Shown here piece by piece: positions 36,743 through 44,629 of a stretch of DNA of 64,000 bases (positions are counted from its first letter, which is position 1; every line of letters begins with the position of its first letter). The notes below the pieces were generated by a model. It did no database searches, was not told the origin of the DNA, and saw nothing but the letters and a program-made list of their open reading frames with translations. The translations under genes were made by a program, and so were the position numbers. Where the stretch lies: contig JADJBL010000012.1 in the NCBI GenBank assembly GCA_016703765.1, forward strand, positions 1 to 64,000, in the 5' to 3' direction. The stretch comes from Saprospirales bacterium (GTDB taxonomy: Bacteria; Bacteroidota; Bacteroidia; Chitinophagales; Saprospiraceae).

Positions 36743-37856
36743 TTTCTACCATCTCCCTCGCCGCCCTATCCGAAGCCCCCGGCCCCCCAAGCTTCTTCCG
36801 AAGCAAACGATACTCATCCAGCATCCTTTCCCGCTCCAGACCTGGTGAGAGCAAGGGCAAAAGCGTTTTCGCAATGGCATCCGCCGTCAGGTCGTCCTGG
36901 ATCAGCTCTTTCACCACCTCTTGGCCCGCGATCAGATTGACCAAGGAAATAAAAGGCACCCGAACCAGCCGCCGCGCAATGCGATAGGAGAGGGCATTCC
37001 CCCTGTAACAAACTACCTGCGGCACGCCGAACAACGCCGTTTCCAGCGTAGCGGTACCGGAAGTAACCGCCGCCGCCACCGCTTCGTGCAAAAGCTCGTA
37101 GGTCTGCTGCCGCACAATGGAAATGCGCGGCGCGGCTTCGGGATGCTGTACTAGTATGTCCTCGTAAAAAGCCGGATCGATAGCCGGAGCGCCGGCAATG
37201 ACAAAATGATAGGGTTCGGGAAAAAAGGGAATGGCATCTAACATGACCCGAAGCATCCTGCTGATCTCCTGCTTCCTGCTGCCAGGTAGCAGTGCGATCA
37301 GCGGTCCCTGGGGCAGGTTGTGGCGTTCCCGGAAACCGGGCGCGGGCTCAAATCCCTCCGCTACATCCACCAGCGGGTGGCCGATATAGCTGACTTCGTA
37401 CCCGTATTTCGCATAAAACTCCTGTTCAAAAGGTAGGATGACGAACATCCGTTCCACCGAAGCCTGTACGATCTTGACCCGGCTCGCATGCCAGGCCCAC
37501 AACTGCGGAGAAATATAATAAAACACCCGGATGCCTTGCTCCTTCGCCCATTTGGCAATGCGGAGATTGAAGCCCGGATAGTCGATGAGCACCAAGGCGT
37601 CGGGCTTATACGCAAGGATGTCGGCCTTGCAAAACCGGATATTGCGCAAAATGGTGGGCAGGTTTTTGACCACCTCCAGGAATCCCATAAAAGCCAGGTC
37701 GCGATAATGCTTCACCAACTCCCCGCCGGCCCCCTCCATCAGATCGCCCCCCCATACCCTGAACTCTGCCCCGGCGTCTTCCCTGCTCAGGCTTTTCATC
37801 AGATTGGACCCGTGAAGGTCGCCCGAGGCTTCCCCGGCTATGAGGTAGTATTTCAT
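36735..37856 (-). CDS. lpxB: Lipid-A-disaccharide synthase
   Basis: 373 residues, the normal family length. LpxB joins UDP-2,3-diacylglucosamine and lipid X to form the lipid A disaccharide at the inner face of the cytoplasmic membrane. Hallmarks: EASGDLHG at the N-terminus, GFLEVVKNLP, IDYPGFNLR, YYISPQLWAWHASR, ILPFEQEFY, YIGHPLVD, LLPGSRKQEI, and the C-terminal SGTATLETALFGVPQVVCYRGN. Third gene of an apparent operon after surE and the small membrane protein; only 10 bases separate it from the latter. A surE-lpxB pairing is common in Bacteroidota, to my knowledge. Confidence 0.96.
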   Translation of the reverse strand: MKYYLIAGEASGDLHGSNLMKSLSREDAGAEFRVWGGDLMEGAGGELVKHYRDLAFMGFLEVVKNLPTILRNIRFCKADILAYKPDALVLIDYPGFNLRIAKWAKEQGIRVFYYISPQLWAWHASRVKIVQASVERMFVILPFEQEFYAKYGYEVSYIGHPLVDVAEGFEPAPGFRERHNLPQGPLIALLPGSRKQEISRMLRVMLDAIPFFPEPYHFVIAGAPAIDPAFYEDILVQHPEAAPRISIVRQQTYELLHEAVAAAVTSGTATLETALFGVPQVVCYRGNALSYRIARRLVRVPFISLVNLIAGQEVVKELIQDDLTADAIAKTLLPLLSPGLERERMLDEYRLLRKKLGGPGASDRAAREMVERF

Positions 37857-37866
37857 ATCGCGAAGC

Positions 37867-38166
37867 TCAAAGGATCATTTTCCAAAAGACGAGCACCCAA
37901 ATGAACACGTACACGAAGGTTGCCACCGAAACCCCACGCATCGATTCGGTAAAGCGCTGTTTATTGAAGCGGTTGATGACCAGGGCATTGGCTACGATCC
38001 CGATCAGGGTAATGGTGCGCTCGCGAAACAACGGCCGAAACCCGGTGACGCTCATGATGTTCATCTGGTCCAGTATTTTGAACAGAAGAAACAGACCGCC
38101 ACTGACAGCGAGGGGGATAAACAGCCCGAGGATCAGGCCGGTAACAAAGGAGTTCTTGTTGAACAT
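37867..38166 (-). CDS. Small membrane protein between surE and lpxB
   Basis: 99 residues with three predicted membrane segments: about residues 8-30 (GLILGLFIPLAVSGGLFLLF), 50-65 (TLITLIGIVANALVI after a basic RERT) and 80-97 (VATFVYVFIWVLVFW). No family name is recognised. Its position, 4 bases after surE and 10 bases before lpxB, implies co-translation with them and a possible link to envelope or lipid A biogenesis. That link is inference from context only. Confidence 0.75.
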   Translation of the reverse strand: MFNKNSFVTGLILGLFIPLAVSGGLFLLFKILDQMNIMSVTGFRPLFRERTITLIGIVANALVINRFNKQRFTESMRGVSVATFVYVFIWVLVFWKMIL

Positions 38167-38170
38167 GCGA

Positions 38171-38962
38171 TCAGATCTTTTGTGGAATGGTGGTTTGTTC
38201 GAGGGGTTTCAAAGGTGGAATGGACCGGTGGTGGGTCAGGTCGTGGCCCGAAGGCACCACGGAGACATACCCGTTTTCCAAAGCCCAAATATCGGTGTCG
38301 TCCTGAGGGTCTCCATTTACAAACTCTCCTGTAAGCCAGTAGTATTTCTGGCCCCGAGGGTCGGTGGCTTCGACGAAGTTTTCCCGCCAGCGCGCATCGG
38401 CCTGCCGGCAAATGCGCAAACCCCGGATTTTCTCCATCGGTAGCTTCGGGACGTTGACATTCAGTAATTTACAATCGGTCAATCCGGTCTCCAAAACGTA
38501 TTCCATGATATGCCGGACATAGTGCTGGGCCGGGCGAAAATCGGCGTCCCAGGAATAATCCAGCAGGGAAAACCCGATTGAGTTGATCTTTTCCAACGAG
38601 GCCTCCATGGCTGCCGACAGCGTGCCGGAGTAAATGATGTTGATCGAGGCATTGGACCCATGGTTGATGCCCGAAACGCAGAGATCGATGGGCTGGTCCT
38701 TCAACAACACGTGCTTGGCCAGCTTGACGCAGTCTACGGGCGTGCCGCTGCACTCCCAGGCCTTGATGCCGGGAAAAGCGTTTACCGGAAACAGCCGCAA
38801 CGGCTCCTCGATCGTGATGGCATGCCCTTGCCCGGATTGAGGAGAATTGGGCGCTACGACGATCACCTCTCCAAGTTCCCTGGCCACCTCGACCAGGGCC
38901 CGCAGTCCAGGCGCCGCCATGCCGTCGTCATTCGTAATTAAAATTCTGTATCGATTGCTCAT
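38171..38962 (-). CDS. surE: 5'/3'-nucleotidase SurE
   Basis: 263 residues. SurE is a metal-dependent phosphatase acting on nucleoside monophosphates. Signatures: ILITNDDG at the N-terminus (metal-binding DD), APNSPQSGQGHAITI, SGTPVDCVKL, and SGINHGSNASINIIYSGTLSAAMEA (conserved Asn of the active site and the GT loop). The ATG at 38962 gives the normal start just before NRYRILITNDDG. A minus-strand -7 box TAAATTTG lies at 39012-39019. Transcription from it would start near 39005, at the edge of the inverted repeat 38977-39005, placing a stem-loop at the 5' end of the operon mRNA. Confidence 0.95.
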   Translation of the reverse strand: MSNRYRILITNDDGMAAPGLRALVEVARELGEVIVVAPNSPQSGQGHAITIEEPLRLFPVNAFPGIKAWECSGTPVDCVKLAKHVLLKDQPIDLCVSGINHGSNASINIIYSGTLSAAMEASLEKINSIGFSLLDYSWDADFRPAQHYVRHIMEYVLETGLTDCKLLNVNVPKLPMEKIRGLRICRQADARWRENFVEATDPRGQKYYWLTGEFVNGDPQDDTDIWALENGYVSVVPSGHDLTHHRSIPPLKPLEQTTIPQKI

Positions 38963-38976
38963 TATGACCTGCTTTA

Positions 38977-39005
38977 GAAACGGCGTATTTAAGAAACGCC
39001 GTTTC
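38977..39005. promoter_or_regulatory. Inverted repeat in the surE/holA divergent gap
   Basis: GAAACGGCGT (38977-38986) and ACGCCGTTTC (38996-39005) form a 10-bp inverted repeat with a 9-base centre. The right half shares AAGAAACGCCGTTT with the inverted repeat at 46443-46465, which also sits between divergent genes. It could be an operator or an mRNA stem-loop. Confidence 0.5.
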
Positions 39006-39011
39006 TCGCCC

Positions 39012-39019
39012 CAAATTTA
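39012..39019 (-). promoter_or_regulatory. Candidate -7 box for surE operon
   Basis: Minus-strand TAAATTTG, an exact match to TAnnTTTG, about 50 bases before the surE ATG. The -33 TTTG is not clear. Confidence 0.5.
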
Positions 39020-39063
39020 ACAAGTTTTAAAAGTATTGCAGCAGAAGCTGAGCACCCCCTTCG

Positions 39064-39071
39064 TATCTTTG
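39064..39071 (+). promoter_or_regulatory. Candidate -7 box for holA
   Basis: TATCTTTG, an exact match to the Bacteroidota TAnnTTTG box. It lies downstream of the earliest possible TTG start (39036) and 16 bases before the TTG at 39087, so it favours the later start. Confidence 0.55.
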
Positions 39072-39086
39072 TCAAAAACCTGCTCC

Positions 39087-40097
39087 TTGGAATTTCCAGA
39101 ACTCCTTCGCTCCCTTCATCTCAAACAATACCACCCGGTCTATTTCCTCCACGGGCCGGAACCCTATTTCATCGACCGCATCGCCGCCTATATTGAAAAG
39201 GAAGTGCTCGACGAAAGCGAAAAAGCTTTCAACCTGACCGTCGTGTACGGCAAGGAGACCGACCACCTCCAAATACAGGACGCCGCTCGCCGCTACCCCC
39301 TCATGAGCGCCCACCAGGTCGTCCTGATCAAGGAAGCCCAGGAAATGAAATCCCTCCCGGATTTGTTGTCTTACGTCGAAAAGCCTTCCCCCTCGACCAT
39401 CCTGGCCATTTGTTACATGCATAAAAAATATCCCCTCAACTCCAATTTCGGAAAGGCGCTGAAAAAAAATGCCGTCGTTTTCGAAGCCAAAAAACTATAC
39501 GACAACCAGCTACCCGATTGGATATCCCAGTACGCAAAGGAACGACAACTGACCATCCGGCCCGCCGAAAGCTCCCTCATCGCCGAATACCTCGGCGCCG
39601 AGCTCTCCAAAGTGGCCAACGAGATCGACAAACTGGCCCTGAACGTACCGGCGGGATCGACCCTCACGCACGAACAGATCGAACAATACATCGGCATCAG
39701 CCGCGAATACAACGTCTTCGAGTTGCATAAGGCCCTGGCCGCGCGCGACTGGCCCAAAACCTTCCGGATGATCCAGTATTTCGCCGCCAACCCGAAGAAA
39801 AACCCCTTCGTCGTCATCATCGGCGCACTATACGGCTTCTTCAGCAAGGTCTATATGCTCCATTTCCTGGGCGGCGCTTCCGACAATGAACTGATGGAAA
39901 AAATGGAGGTTAGAAATGCCTTCTTCCTCAAGGACTACCGGCTGGCAGCCCGGCATTTCAACCGCCATAAGACCGAAAGGGTGCTCTCCCTGCTCAAGGA
40001 CTACGACCTCAAAGCCAAAGGCGTAGGCGTCAACACCACCAACGTGCCGGAAGGGGAATTGCTGCGCGAACTGGCCTGGAAGATCGTCCACGAATAA
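39087..40097 (+). CDS. holA: DNA polymerase III subunit delta
   Basis: About 336 residues. The delta subunit is part of the clamp loader that places the sliding clamp on DNA. Features: YHPVYFLHGPEPYFIDRIAAYI near the N-terminus, DAARRYPLMSAHQVVLIKEAQEM, the SKVANEIDKLAL helix, the IGISREYNVFELHKAL segment typical of HolA, and a C-terminal helical collar domain. There is no ATG near the start. An upstream TTG (39036) would precede a -7 box (39064-39071), so I prefer TTG 39087, which begins just before EFPELLRSLHLKQYHPVYF as in relatives. The YigZ-family gene follows after 2 bases. Confidence 0.9.
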   Translation: MEFPELLRSLHLKQYHPVYFLHGPEPYFIDRIAAYIEKEVLDESEKAFNLTVVYGKETDHLQIQDAARRYPLMSAHQVVLIKEAQEMKSLPDLLSYVEKPSPSTILAICYMHKKYPLNSNFGKALKKNAVVFEAKKLYDNQLPDWISQYAKERQLTIRPAESSLIAEYLGAELSKVANEIDKLALNVPAGSTLTHEQIEQYIGISREYNVFELHKALAARDWPKTFRMIQYFAANPKKNPFVVIIGALYGFFSKVYMLHFLGGASDNELMEKMEVRNAFFLKDYRLAARHFNRHKTERVLSLLKDYDLKAKGVGVNTTNVPEGELLRELAWKIVHE

Positions 40098-40099
40098 AC

Positions 40100-40759
40100 A
40101 TGGAAGTTAAGGATACATATAAAACCATCGCAGGCCCTTCCACCGGAGAGTATAAAGACCGCGGCAGCAAGTTCATTGGATATGCTTTTCCGGTAAACAG
40201 CGAAGAAGAGGCCCTGGAAAAACTGGCCCAACTCCGCAAGGAACACCCCAAAGCCCGCCACCACTGCTTTGCCTGGCGTTTCGGCGTGGATGGCCTTCGC
40301 TACCGCTCCAACGACGACGGAGAGCCCTCCGGCACCGCAGGCCGCCCGATACTGGGCCAAATCGACAGCCTGAGCCTCACTAATGTGACCCTGATCGTCG
40401 TCCGCTACTTTGGCGGAACCCTCTTGGGCGCTTCCGGCCTCATCCAGGCCTACCGCGAAAGCGCCGCCGCAACCCTGCAACACGCCCAAATCGAGGAGCG
40501 CGTGCTGGAAGCGGTCTGCTCCATCCGCTTCGACTACGCCCACATGAGTCCCGTGCTCAACGCAGTGAAAAAACTGGGCTTCGCTATCATCCGCCAGGAC
40601 TACGGCGAACACCCCGAAATCGACATCGCCATCCGCCTGAGCGAGAAAGACAGGGGAATCCTCCAACTCAAAGCCCTCATCGGCAACCTGCACCTGGAGG
40701 AAGTTTCAGATCAGACGGCGCTCGAAGGGGTCGAGTTTCTTTTTAAAGCAGCGCCCTAG
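40100..40759 (+). CDS. YigZ/IMPACT family protein
   Basis: 219 residues. The N-terminal UPF0029/IMPACT domain shows YKDRGSKFIGYAFPV, ARHHCFAWRFG, SNDDGEPSGTAGRPIL and VVRYFGGTLLGASGLI; the C-terminal DUF1949-like domain starts near residue 140. The family is conserved and has been linked to translation or RNA-related functions, but its exact biochemistry is not settled. The ATG lies 2 bases after the holA stop, so the two are probably co-transcribed. Confidence 0.93.
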   Translation: MEVKDTYKTIAGPSTGEYKDRGSKFIGYAFPVNSEEEALEKLAQLRKEHPKARHHCFAWRFGVDGLRYRSNDDGEPSGTAGRPILGQIDSLSLTNVTLIVVRYFGGTLLGASGLIQAYRESAAATLQHAQIEERVLEAVCSIRFDYAHMSPVLNAVKKLGFAIIRQDYGEHPEIDIAIRLSEKDRGILQLKALIGNLHLEEVSDQTALEGVEFLFKAAP

Positions 40760-40913
40760 TTTTTTTATAGAAAGAATGACCCTTTATATTCATTTTCGTC
40801 ATATATTTGCGGTCTAATCGAGCTTCCGCTGGTTTTTCCCACACGCATCTTTCTTGAAAAATTATCGAAACGGTCTTCCCGCCCGGCTTTGGCGGCTGGC
40901 CGTCATTAAAATG

Positions 40914-40945
40914 TTTGCGGCCGCAGGCTGCAAATCATATCTTTG
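40914..40945 (+). promoter_or_regulatory. Bacteroidota-type promoter of the OmpA-family gene
   Basis: TTTG at 40914-40917, a 20-base spacer, then TATCTTTG at 40938-40945. This fits the known TTTG/TAnnTTTG consensus well. Predicted transcription starts near 40950, about 30 bases before the ATG at 40984. Confidence 0.7.
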
Positions 40946-40983
40946 CCCTGATTTCGCGATCACATCAACAAAAATCGATTACT

Positions 40984-42831
40984 ATGAGAAAGGTGTACAC
41001 GCTCCTGCTGGTCTTGTTCTCGCTGGCAGGTGTTCAAAAATCCCATGCACAAGAAGAACAAGCCGGCTCCCCCCACAACCTGGCTGCCAAAGTCCTGTTT
41101 CTGGATTATGCCACTCCCAACGGCCTTGATCTCGATACCCTGCCCATCAGCAATGGCATGGAGGTCGGCTACATCCGCAATTTTAACAAGTACCTGAACA
41201 TCGCTTTTCCTGTAAAGGTCGCGCTGGCCAATGTAGAGGGCTTTGTCAACCGCCGCACCGTCGTTTGTCTGGATGCGGTCCTCCAGGGCCAGTACCAGAA
41301 AACACCCAACAGCTTTTTAACCCCCTATGTGTTCGGTGGCGGCAGCATCGTGTTTGAAAATTTCGAAATGACCAGCCTGCAATTTCCCGTGGGTCTGGGC
41401 CTCAACCTGCGCCTCGCCCCAAATACATTTCTCAACCTTCAGGGCGAATACCGCTATTCCCTGGCAGAAAACCGGACCAACCTCACCTACGGCGCCGGAC
41501 TCGTATTCCGCCTGGTTCCAAGCACAAAGGAAAAAACCGAAGAAGAAGTTCCACCCCCGCCTCCTCCGGTCAATAAGAAGGATAAAGACGCCGACGGCGT
41601 GCTGGACGATAAGGACGAGTGCCCCGACGAGCCTGGAATCGCCTCGCTTCTGGGCTGCCCCGACCGCGATGGAGATACTGTGGCCGACAAAATCGACCAA
41701 TGCCCCGACGAACCCGGACCCGCTTCCTCCCTGGGCTGTCCCGTCATTATCGAGGAACCCGAACCGGAGCCGGAACCCGAGCCTGCCAAACCCCTCGTGG
41801 TCGATTCCGATGGGGATGGACTGGACGACACGGTCGATAAATGTCCCAACGAATACGGTCCCGCCAATAGAAGCGGCTGCCCTGCCAAGGACACCGACGG
41901 CGACGGCATTCTCGACGACAAGGACGAGTGCCCCGATCAAGCTGGGACCTTGCCTATGATGGGTTGCCCCGACACCGACAACGACGGAATTTCCGACCAA
42001 AAAGATAAATGCCCCACAGAGGCCGGACCCGCGGAAACGAACGGTTGCCCCAAAAAAGACAGCGATCGGGACGGCATCCTGGATGCCGACGACGAATGCC
42101 CGCAACTTGCAGGTCCCAAGGCCCTGAAAGGCTGCCCGGATACCGACAGCGACGGCATTCCCGACAAGGACGACAATTGCCCCTCCTTGAAAGGAACTAA
42201 AGAGTGGGGCGGCTGCCCCGATCTGGATGCCGACGATGACGGCGTCAACGACGATGTGGACCAATGCCCCAAGGAGCCCGGCTCGAAAGCCGCCAAGGGC
42301 TGCCCGGATAAAGACGGCGACGGCGTGCCCGATAAAACGGACAACTGTCCCGACCGAGCCGGCCCCTACAACGGCTGCCCGGATACCGATGACGACGGCG
42401 TGGAAGATTCCAAGGACAATTGCCCCGATATTGCCGGTCCGATCAGTAACCTGGGCTGCCCGGAAGTGAAGAAAGAAGACCGTGAATACCTCGACTTCGC
42501 CACTCAGGCCGTCAACTTCCAGACCGGAAAGGCTCTTCTGGAGTCTGAATCCTTTGGAGTTCTCGACCAGGTAGCGGAGATTCTGCAAAAGTATCCCTAC
42601 TACAAATGCCGGATCATCGGCCATACCGATAACACCGGCGCCGTCTATGCCAACCAGGTTTTGTCCGAAGAACGCGCCAAATCCTGCTACGAATACCTCC
42701 TCTCCCGCGGCCTGACATCAGACCGGATCAGCTTTGTCGGCAAAGGAGCCTCTGCGCCCATTGCGACCAACGCGACGGAAGAAGGAAGGGAATTGAACAG
42801 GAGGGTGGAATTTGAGCTTTATGCCAAATAG
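40984..42831 (+). CDS. OmpA-family outer-membrane protein with thrombospondin type 3 repeats
   Basis: 615 residues from the ATG at 40984; longer starts overlap the promoter. Order: signal peptide (MRKVYTLLLVLFSLAG, cleavage near HAQ), an N-terminal eight-strand-like barrel (about 28-180), a Pro-rich linker (PPPPPPV, about 190), then about ten calcium-binding type 3 repeats (DxDxDGxxDxxDxCP with xxGCP, about 200-480). One repeat is interrupted by an EPEPEPEPEP spacer. A peptidoglycan-binding OmpA C-terminal domain follows (about 490-615; VNFQTGKALLESES, IIGHTDNTG, NRRVEFELYAK). Known role of the family: tethering the outer membrane to peptidoglycan. It is a single-gene unit with its own promoter and a hairpin terminator. 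Confidence 0.93.
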   Translation: MRKVYTLLLVLFSLAGVQKSHAQEEQAGSPHNLAAKVLFLDYATPNGLDLDTLPISNGMEVGYIRNFNKYLNIAFPVKVALANVEGFVNRRTVVCLDAVLQGQYQKTPNSFLTPYVFGGGSIVFENFEMTSLQFPVGLGLNLRLAPNTFLNLQGEYRYSLAENRTNLTYGAGLVFRLVPSTKEKTEEEVPPPPPPVNKKDKDADGVLDDKDECPDEPGIASLLGCPDRDGDTVADKIDQCPDEPGPASSLGCPVIIEEPEPEPEPEPAKPLVVDSDGDGLDDTVDKCPNEYGPANRSGCPAKDTDGDGILDDKDECPDQAGTLPMMGCPDTDNDGISDQKDKCPTEAGPAETNGCPKKDSDRDGILDADDECPQLAGPKALKGCPDTDSDGIPDKDDNCPSLKGTKEWGGCPDLDADDDGVNDDVDQCPKEPGSKAAKGCPDKDGDGVPDKTDNCPDRAGPYNGCPDTDDDGVEDSKDNCPDIAGPISNLGCPEVKKEDREYLDFATQAVNFQTGKALLESESFGVLDQVAEILQKYPYYKCRIIGHTDNTGAVYANQVLSEERAKSCYEYLLSRGLTSDRISFVGKGASAPIATNATEEGRELNRRVEFELYAK

Positions 42832-42891
42832 TTGAATAGTTGAAAAGTTGAAGAGTTGAACTTTTCAACTATTCAACTTTTCAACTTTATC
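42831..42891. terminator. Bidirectional palindrome of AGTTGAA units
   Basis: Repeated AGTTGAA/AGTTGAAA units on the left, mirrored by TTCAACT units on the right, form a long hairpin between convergent ompA-like and purE genes. The last codons and stop of purE (42865) are encoded inside the right arm. Confidence 0.7.
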
Positions 42892-43356
42892 TAAGACCGC
42901 CTCTTCGAGTTTTTTCTTAAAAGCTACCACTTTCTCCAGCACTTCCGGCCGCTGGCAGCCGATGATTTGCGCGGCCAGGATGCCTGCATTTTGAGCGGCG
43001 TTGAGGGCGACGGTCGCCACGGGCACGCCGTTGGGCATTTGGAGGATGGAGAGGATCGAGTCCCAGCCGTCGATGCTGTTGGAGGATTTGATAGGTACCC
43101 CGATGACCGGGAGAGGGGAGAGGGATGCCACCATCCCCGGCAGGTGGGCGGCGCCGCCGGCGCCTGCGATGATCACCTTGATGCCCCGGGAATGCGCTTC
43201 CTTGGCGAATTGGAACATCCGCTCCGGCGTGCGGTGCGCAGAGACGATGGTCATTTCGCAGGGGATGTCCATGGATTGCAGCAGGTCGGCGGCCTGGCGC
43301 ATGATGGGGAGGTCGGAATCGGATCCCATGATTACGGCTACTTCGGCGGGTTTCAT
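42865..43356 (-). CDS. purE: 5-(carboxyamino)imidazole ribonucleotide mutase
   Basis: 163 residues. PurE converts N5-CAIR to CAIR in purine synthesis. Class I hallmarks: IMGSDSDLPIM, TIVSAHRTPERM (catalytic His region), IIAGAGGAAHLPGM, IGVPIKSS and MPNGVPVATVALN. Its start overlaps the purK stop by 4 bases (ATGA), showing translational coupling. The C-terminal EKLNS is encoded in the AGTTGAA palindrome, an unusual case of coding sequence merging with a repeat terminator. Confidence 0.96.
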   Translation of the reverse strand: MKPAEVAVIMGSDSDLPIMRQAADLLQSMDIPCEMTIVSAHRTPERMFQFAKEAHSRGIKVIIAGAGGAAHLPGMVASLSPLPVIGVPIKSSNSIDGWDSILSILQMPNGVPVATVALNAAQNAGILAAQIIGCQRPEVLEKVVAFKKKLEEAVLDKVEKLNS

Positions 43357-44501
43357 GCTATGACTTTTAGGGTGTGTTGAACCTTGCGGGCTTTTTCCAT
43401 GGTCGCTTCCATATCAGAATCGATGACCGTCACGTGGCCCATTTTCCGGAAAGGCTTGGTAACGGCCTTTCCGTAAATATGCGGAAAAACGCCTTCCATC
43501 GCAATACATTTTTCAAAACCCTCGTAAATGACGGGTCCCTCGAAGCCCGGCTCTCCCAAGAGGTTCACCATAACGGAGGGAGCTTTGATGCGGGTGCTGC
43601 CGAGCGGAAGGTCCAGGATGCCCCGCAAATGCTGCTCAAATTGAGAGGTGTAGCAGCCTTCGATCGTCTGGTGCCCGCTGTTGTGGGGGCGGGGCGCCAC
43701 CTCGTTCAGCAATAACTTCCCCTCGGTCGTCAGAAACATCTCCACCGCTAGCAGTCCGCTGATCTGGAATGCCTCGATGGTCCGGCAGGCCAGTTCCTGC
43801 GCCTGTTGTTCCAAAGCCGGGTCGATTTGTGCGGGGCAAAGCAACCATTCCACCAAATTGGCTTCCGGGTTGAAAACCATTTCTACCGTCGGGAAGCTCA
43901 GCACCTGCCCGCTTGGGTTTCGCGCGGCGATGACGGCCAGTTCTTTTTCAATCGACACCAGCGGTTCAAAAATGCTTGGGCCAGGCAGGATTTTATTCCG
44001 GTCCTCCCTCGACCGGATCACCGAAACACCTCGTCCGTCGTAGCCGCCCTTCCTGAGCTTCTGCACGAAAGGGAAAGGGGCCCATGTTCCCCGAGCTGCC
44101 TCCAGGGCTTCTTCTTCGTCGAGCAGGGAATAGGGCGCCGTGGGCAGATTATGGTCGAAAAAAAACTGTTTTTGCAATCCCTTGTCCTGAATAATGGCCA
44201 GGGCCTCGGGCTTGGGGTGGATGATCTTTCCCTCATCCTGCAATTGAAACAGGGCTTCCAGATTGACGCTCTCGATCTCGATGGTGAGCACATCTACCTG
44301 CCTTCCAAATCGCAGCACATCGTCGTAATCCCGGAAATTGCCTTCCACGAAATGGGTGCAAACGCTGCCGGCCGGAAAGCTCCTGCTCTCATCGAGGACC
44401 CATAGTGGGAGGTCCCAGCGGCTGGCTGCCTGGGCCAGCATTTTGCCGAGCTGCCCCCCGCCGAGGACGCCTACTTTGAAAGAGGAGCTGAGGTAACGCA
44501 T
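43353..44501 (-). CDS. purK: 5-(carboxyamino)imidazole ribonucleotide synthase
   Basis: 382 residues, ATP-grasp enzyme. PurK makes N5-CAIR from AIR, ATP and bicarbonate, feeding PurE. Visible: GVLGGGQLGKMLAQAA nucleotide-binding start, TIEIESVNLEAL, KLRKGGYDGRGVSVI, EKELAVIAARNPSG, LAVEMFLT and LLNEVAPRPHNSGHQTIEGC. First gene of the purK-purE pair. Its upstream gap to the divergent dihydroorotase gene contains the iterated GTTTAGGA palindrome. Confidence 0.96.
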   Translation of the reverse strand: MRYLSSSFKVGVLGGGQLGKMLAQAASRWDLPLWVLDESRSFPAGSVCTHFVEGNFRDYDDVLRFGRQVDVLTIEIESVNLEALFQLQDEGKIIHPKPEALAIIQDKGLQKQFFFDHNLPTAPYSLLDEEEALEAARGTWAPFPFVQKLRKGGYDGRGVSVIRSREDRNKILPGPSIFEPLVSIEKELAVIAARNPSGQVLSFPTVEMVFNPEANLVEWLLCPAQIDPALEQQAQELACRTIEAFQISGLLAVEMFLTTEGKLLLNEVAPRPHNSGHQTIEGCYTSQFEQHLRGILDLPLGSTRIKAPSVMVNLLGEPGFEGPVIYEGFEKCIAMEGVFPHIYGKAVTKPFRKMGHVTVIDSDMEATMEKARKVQHTLKVIA

Positions 44502-44502
44502 T

Positions 44503-44579
44503 GTTTAGGTTTAGAAAGTTTAGGAGGTTTATGAGGTTTAGAACTAAACTTGCTAAACCTCCTAAACTTCCTAAACTCC
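44503..44579. repeat. Palindromic array of GTTTAGRAG-like units in a divergent gap
   Basis: Direct iterations of GTTTAGG/GTTTATGAG on the left and CTAAACTTC/CTAAACCTC on the right form a large imperfect hairpin between purK (minus) and the dihydroorotase gene (plus). The gap is divergent, so it is not simply a terminator. Confidence 0.6.
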
Positions 44580-44629
44580 AATACAAACTTCTGCTCAAAA
44601 GTAAACTTTTCCACACGTACCTTTACTCC

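Noticed and set aside
40915..40983. Upstream TTG start for the OmpA-family gene
   Set aside because: It lies within the -33/-7 promoter elements; the ATG at 40984 begins a standard signal peptide.
40854..41129. Short plus-strand frame overlapping the start of the OmpA-family gene
   Set aside because: It overlaps the promoter and signal-peptide coding region in another frame, with no recognisable product.
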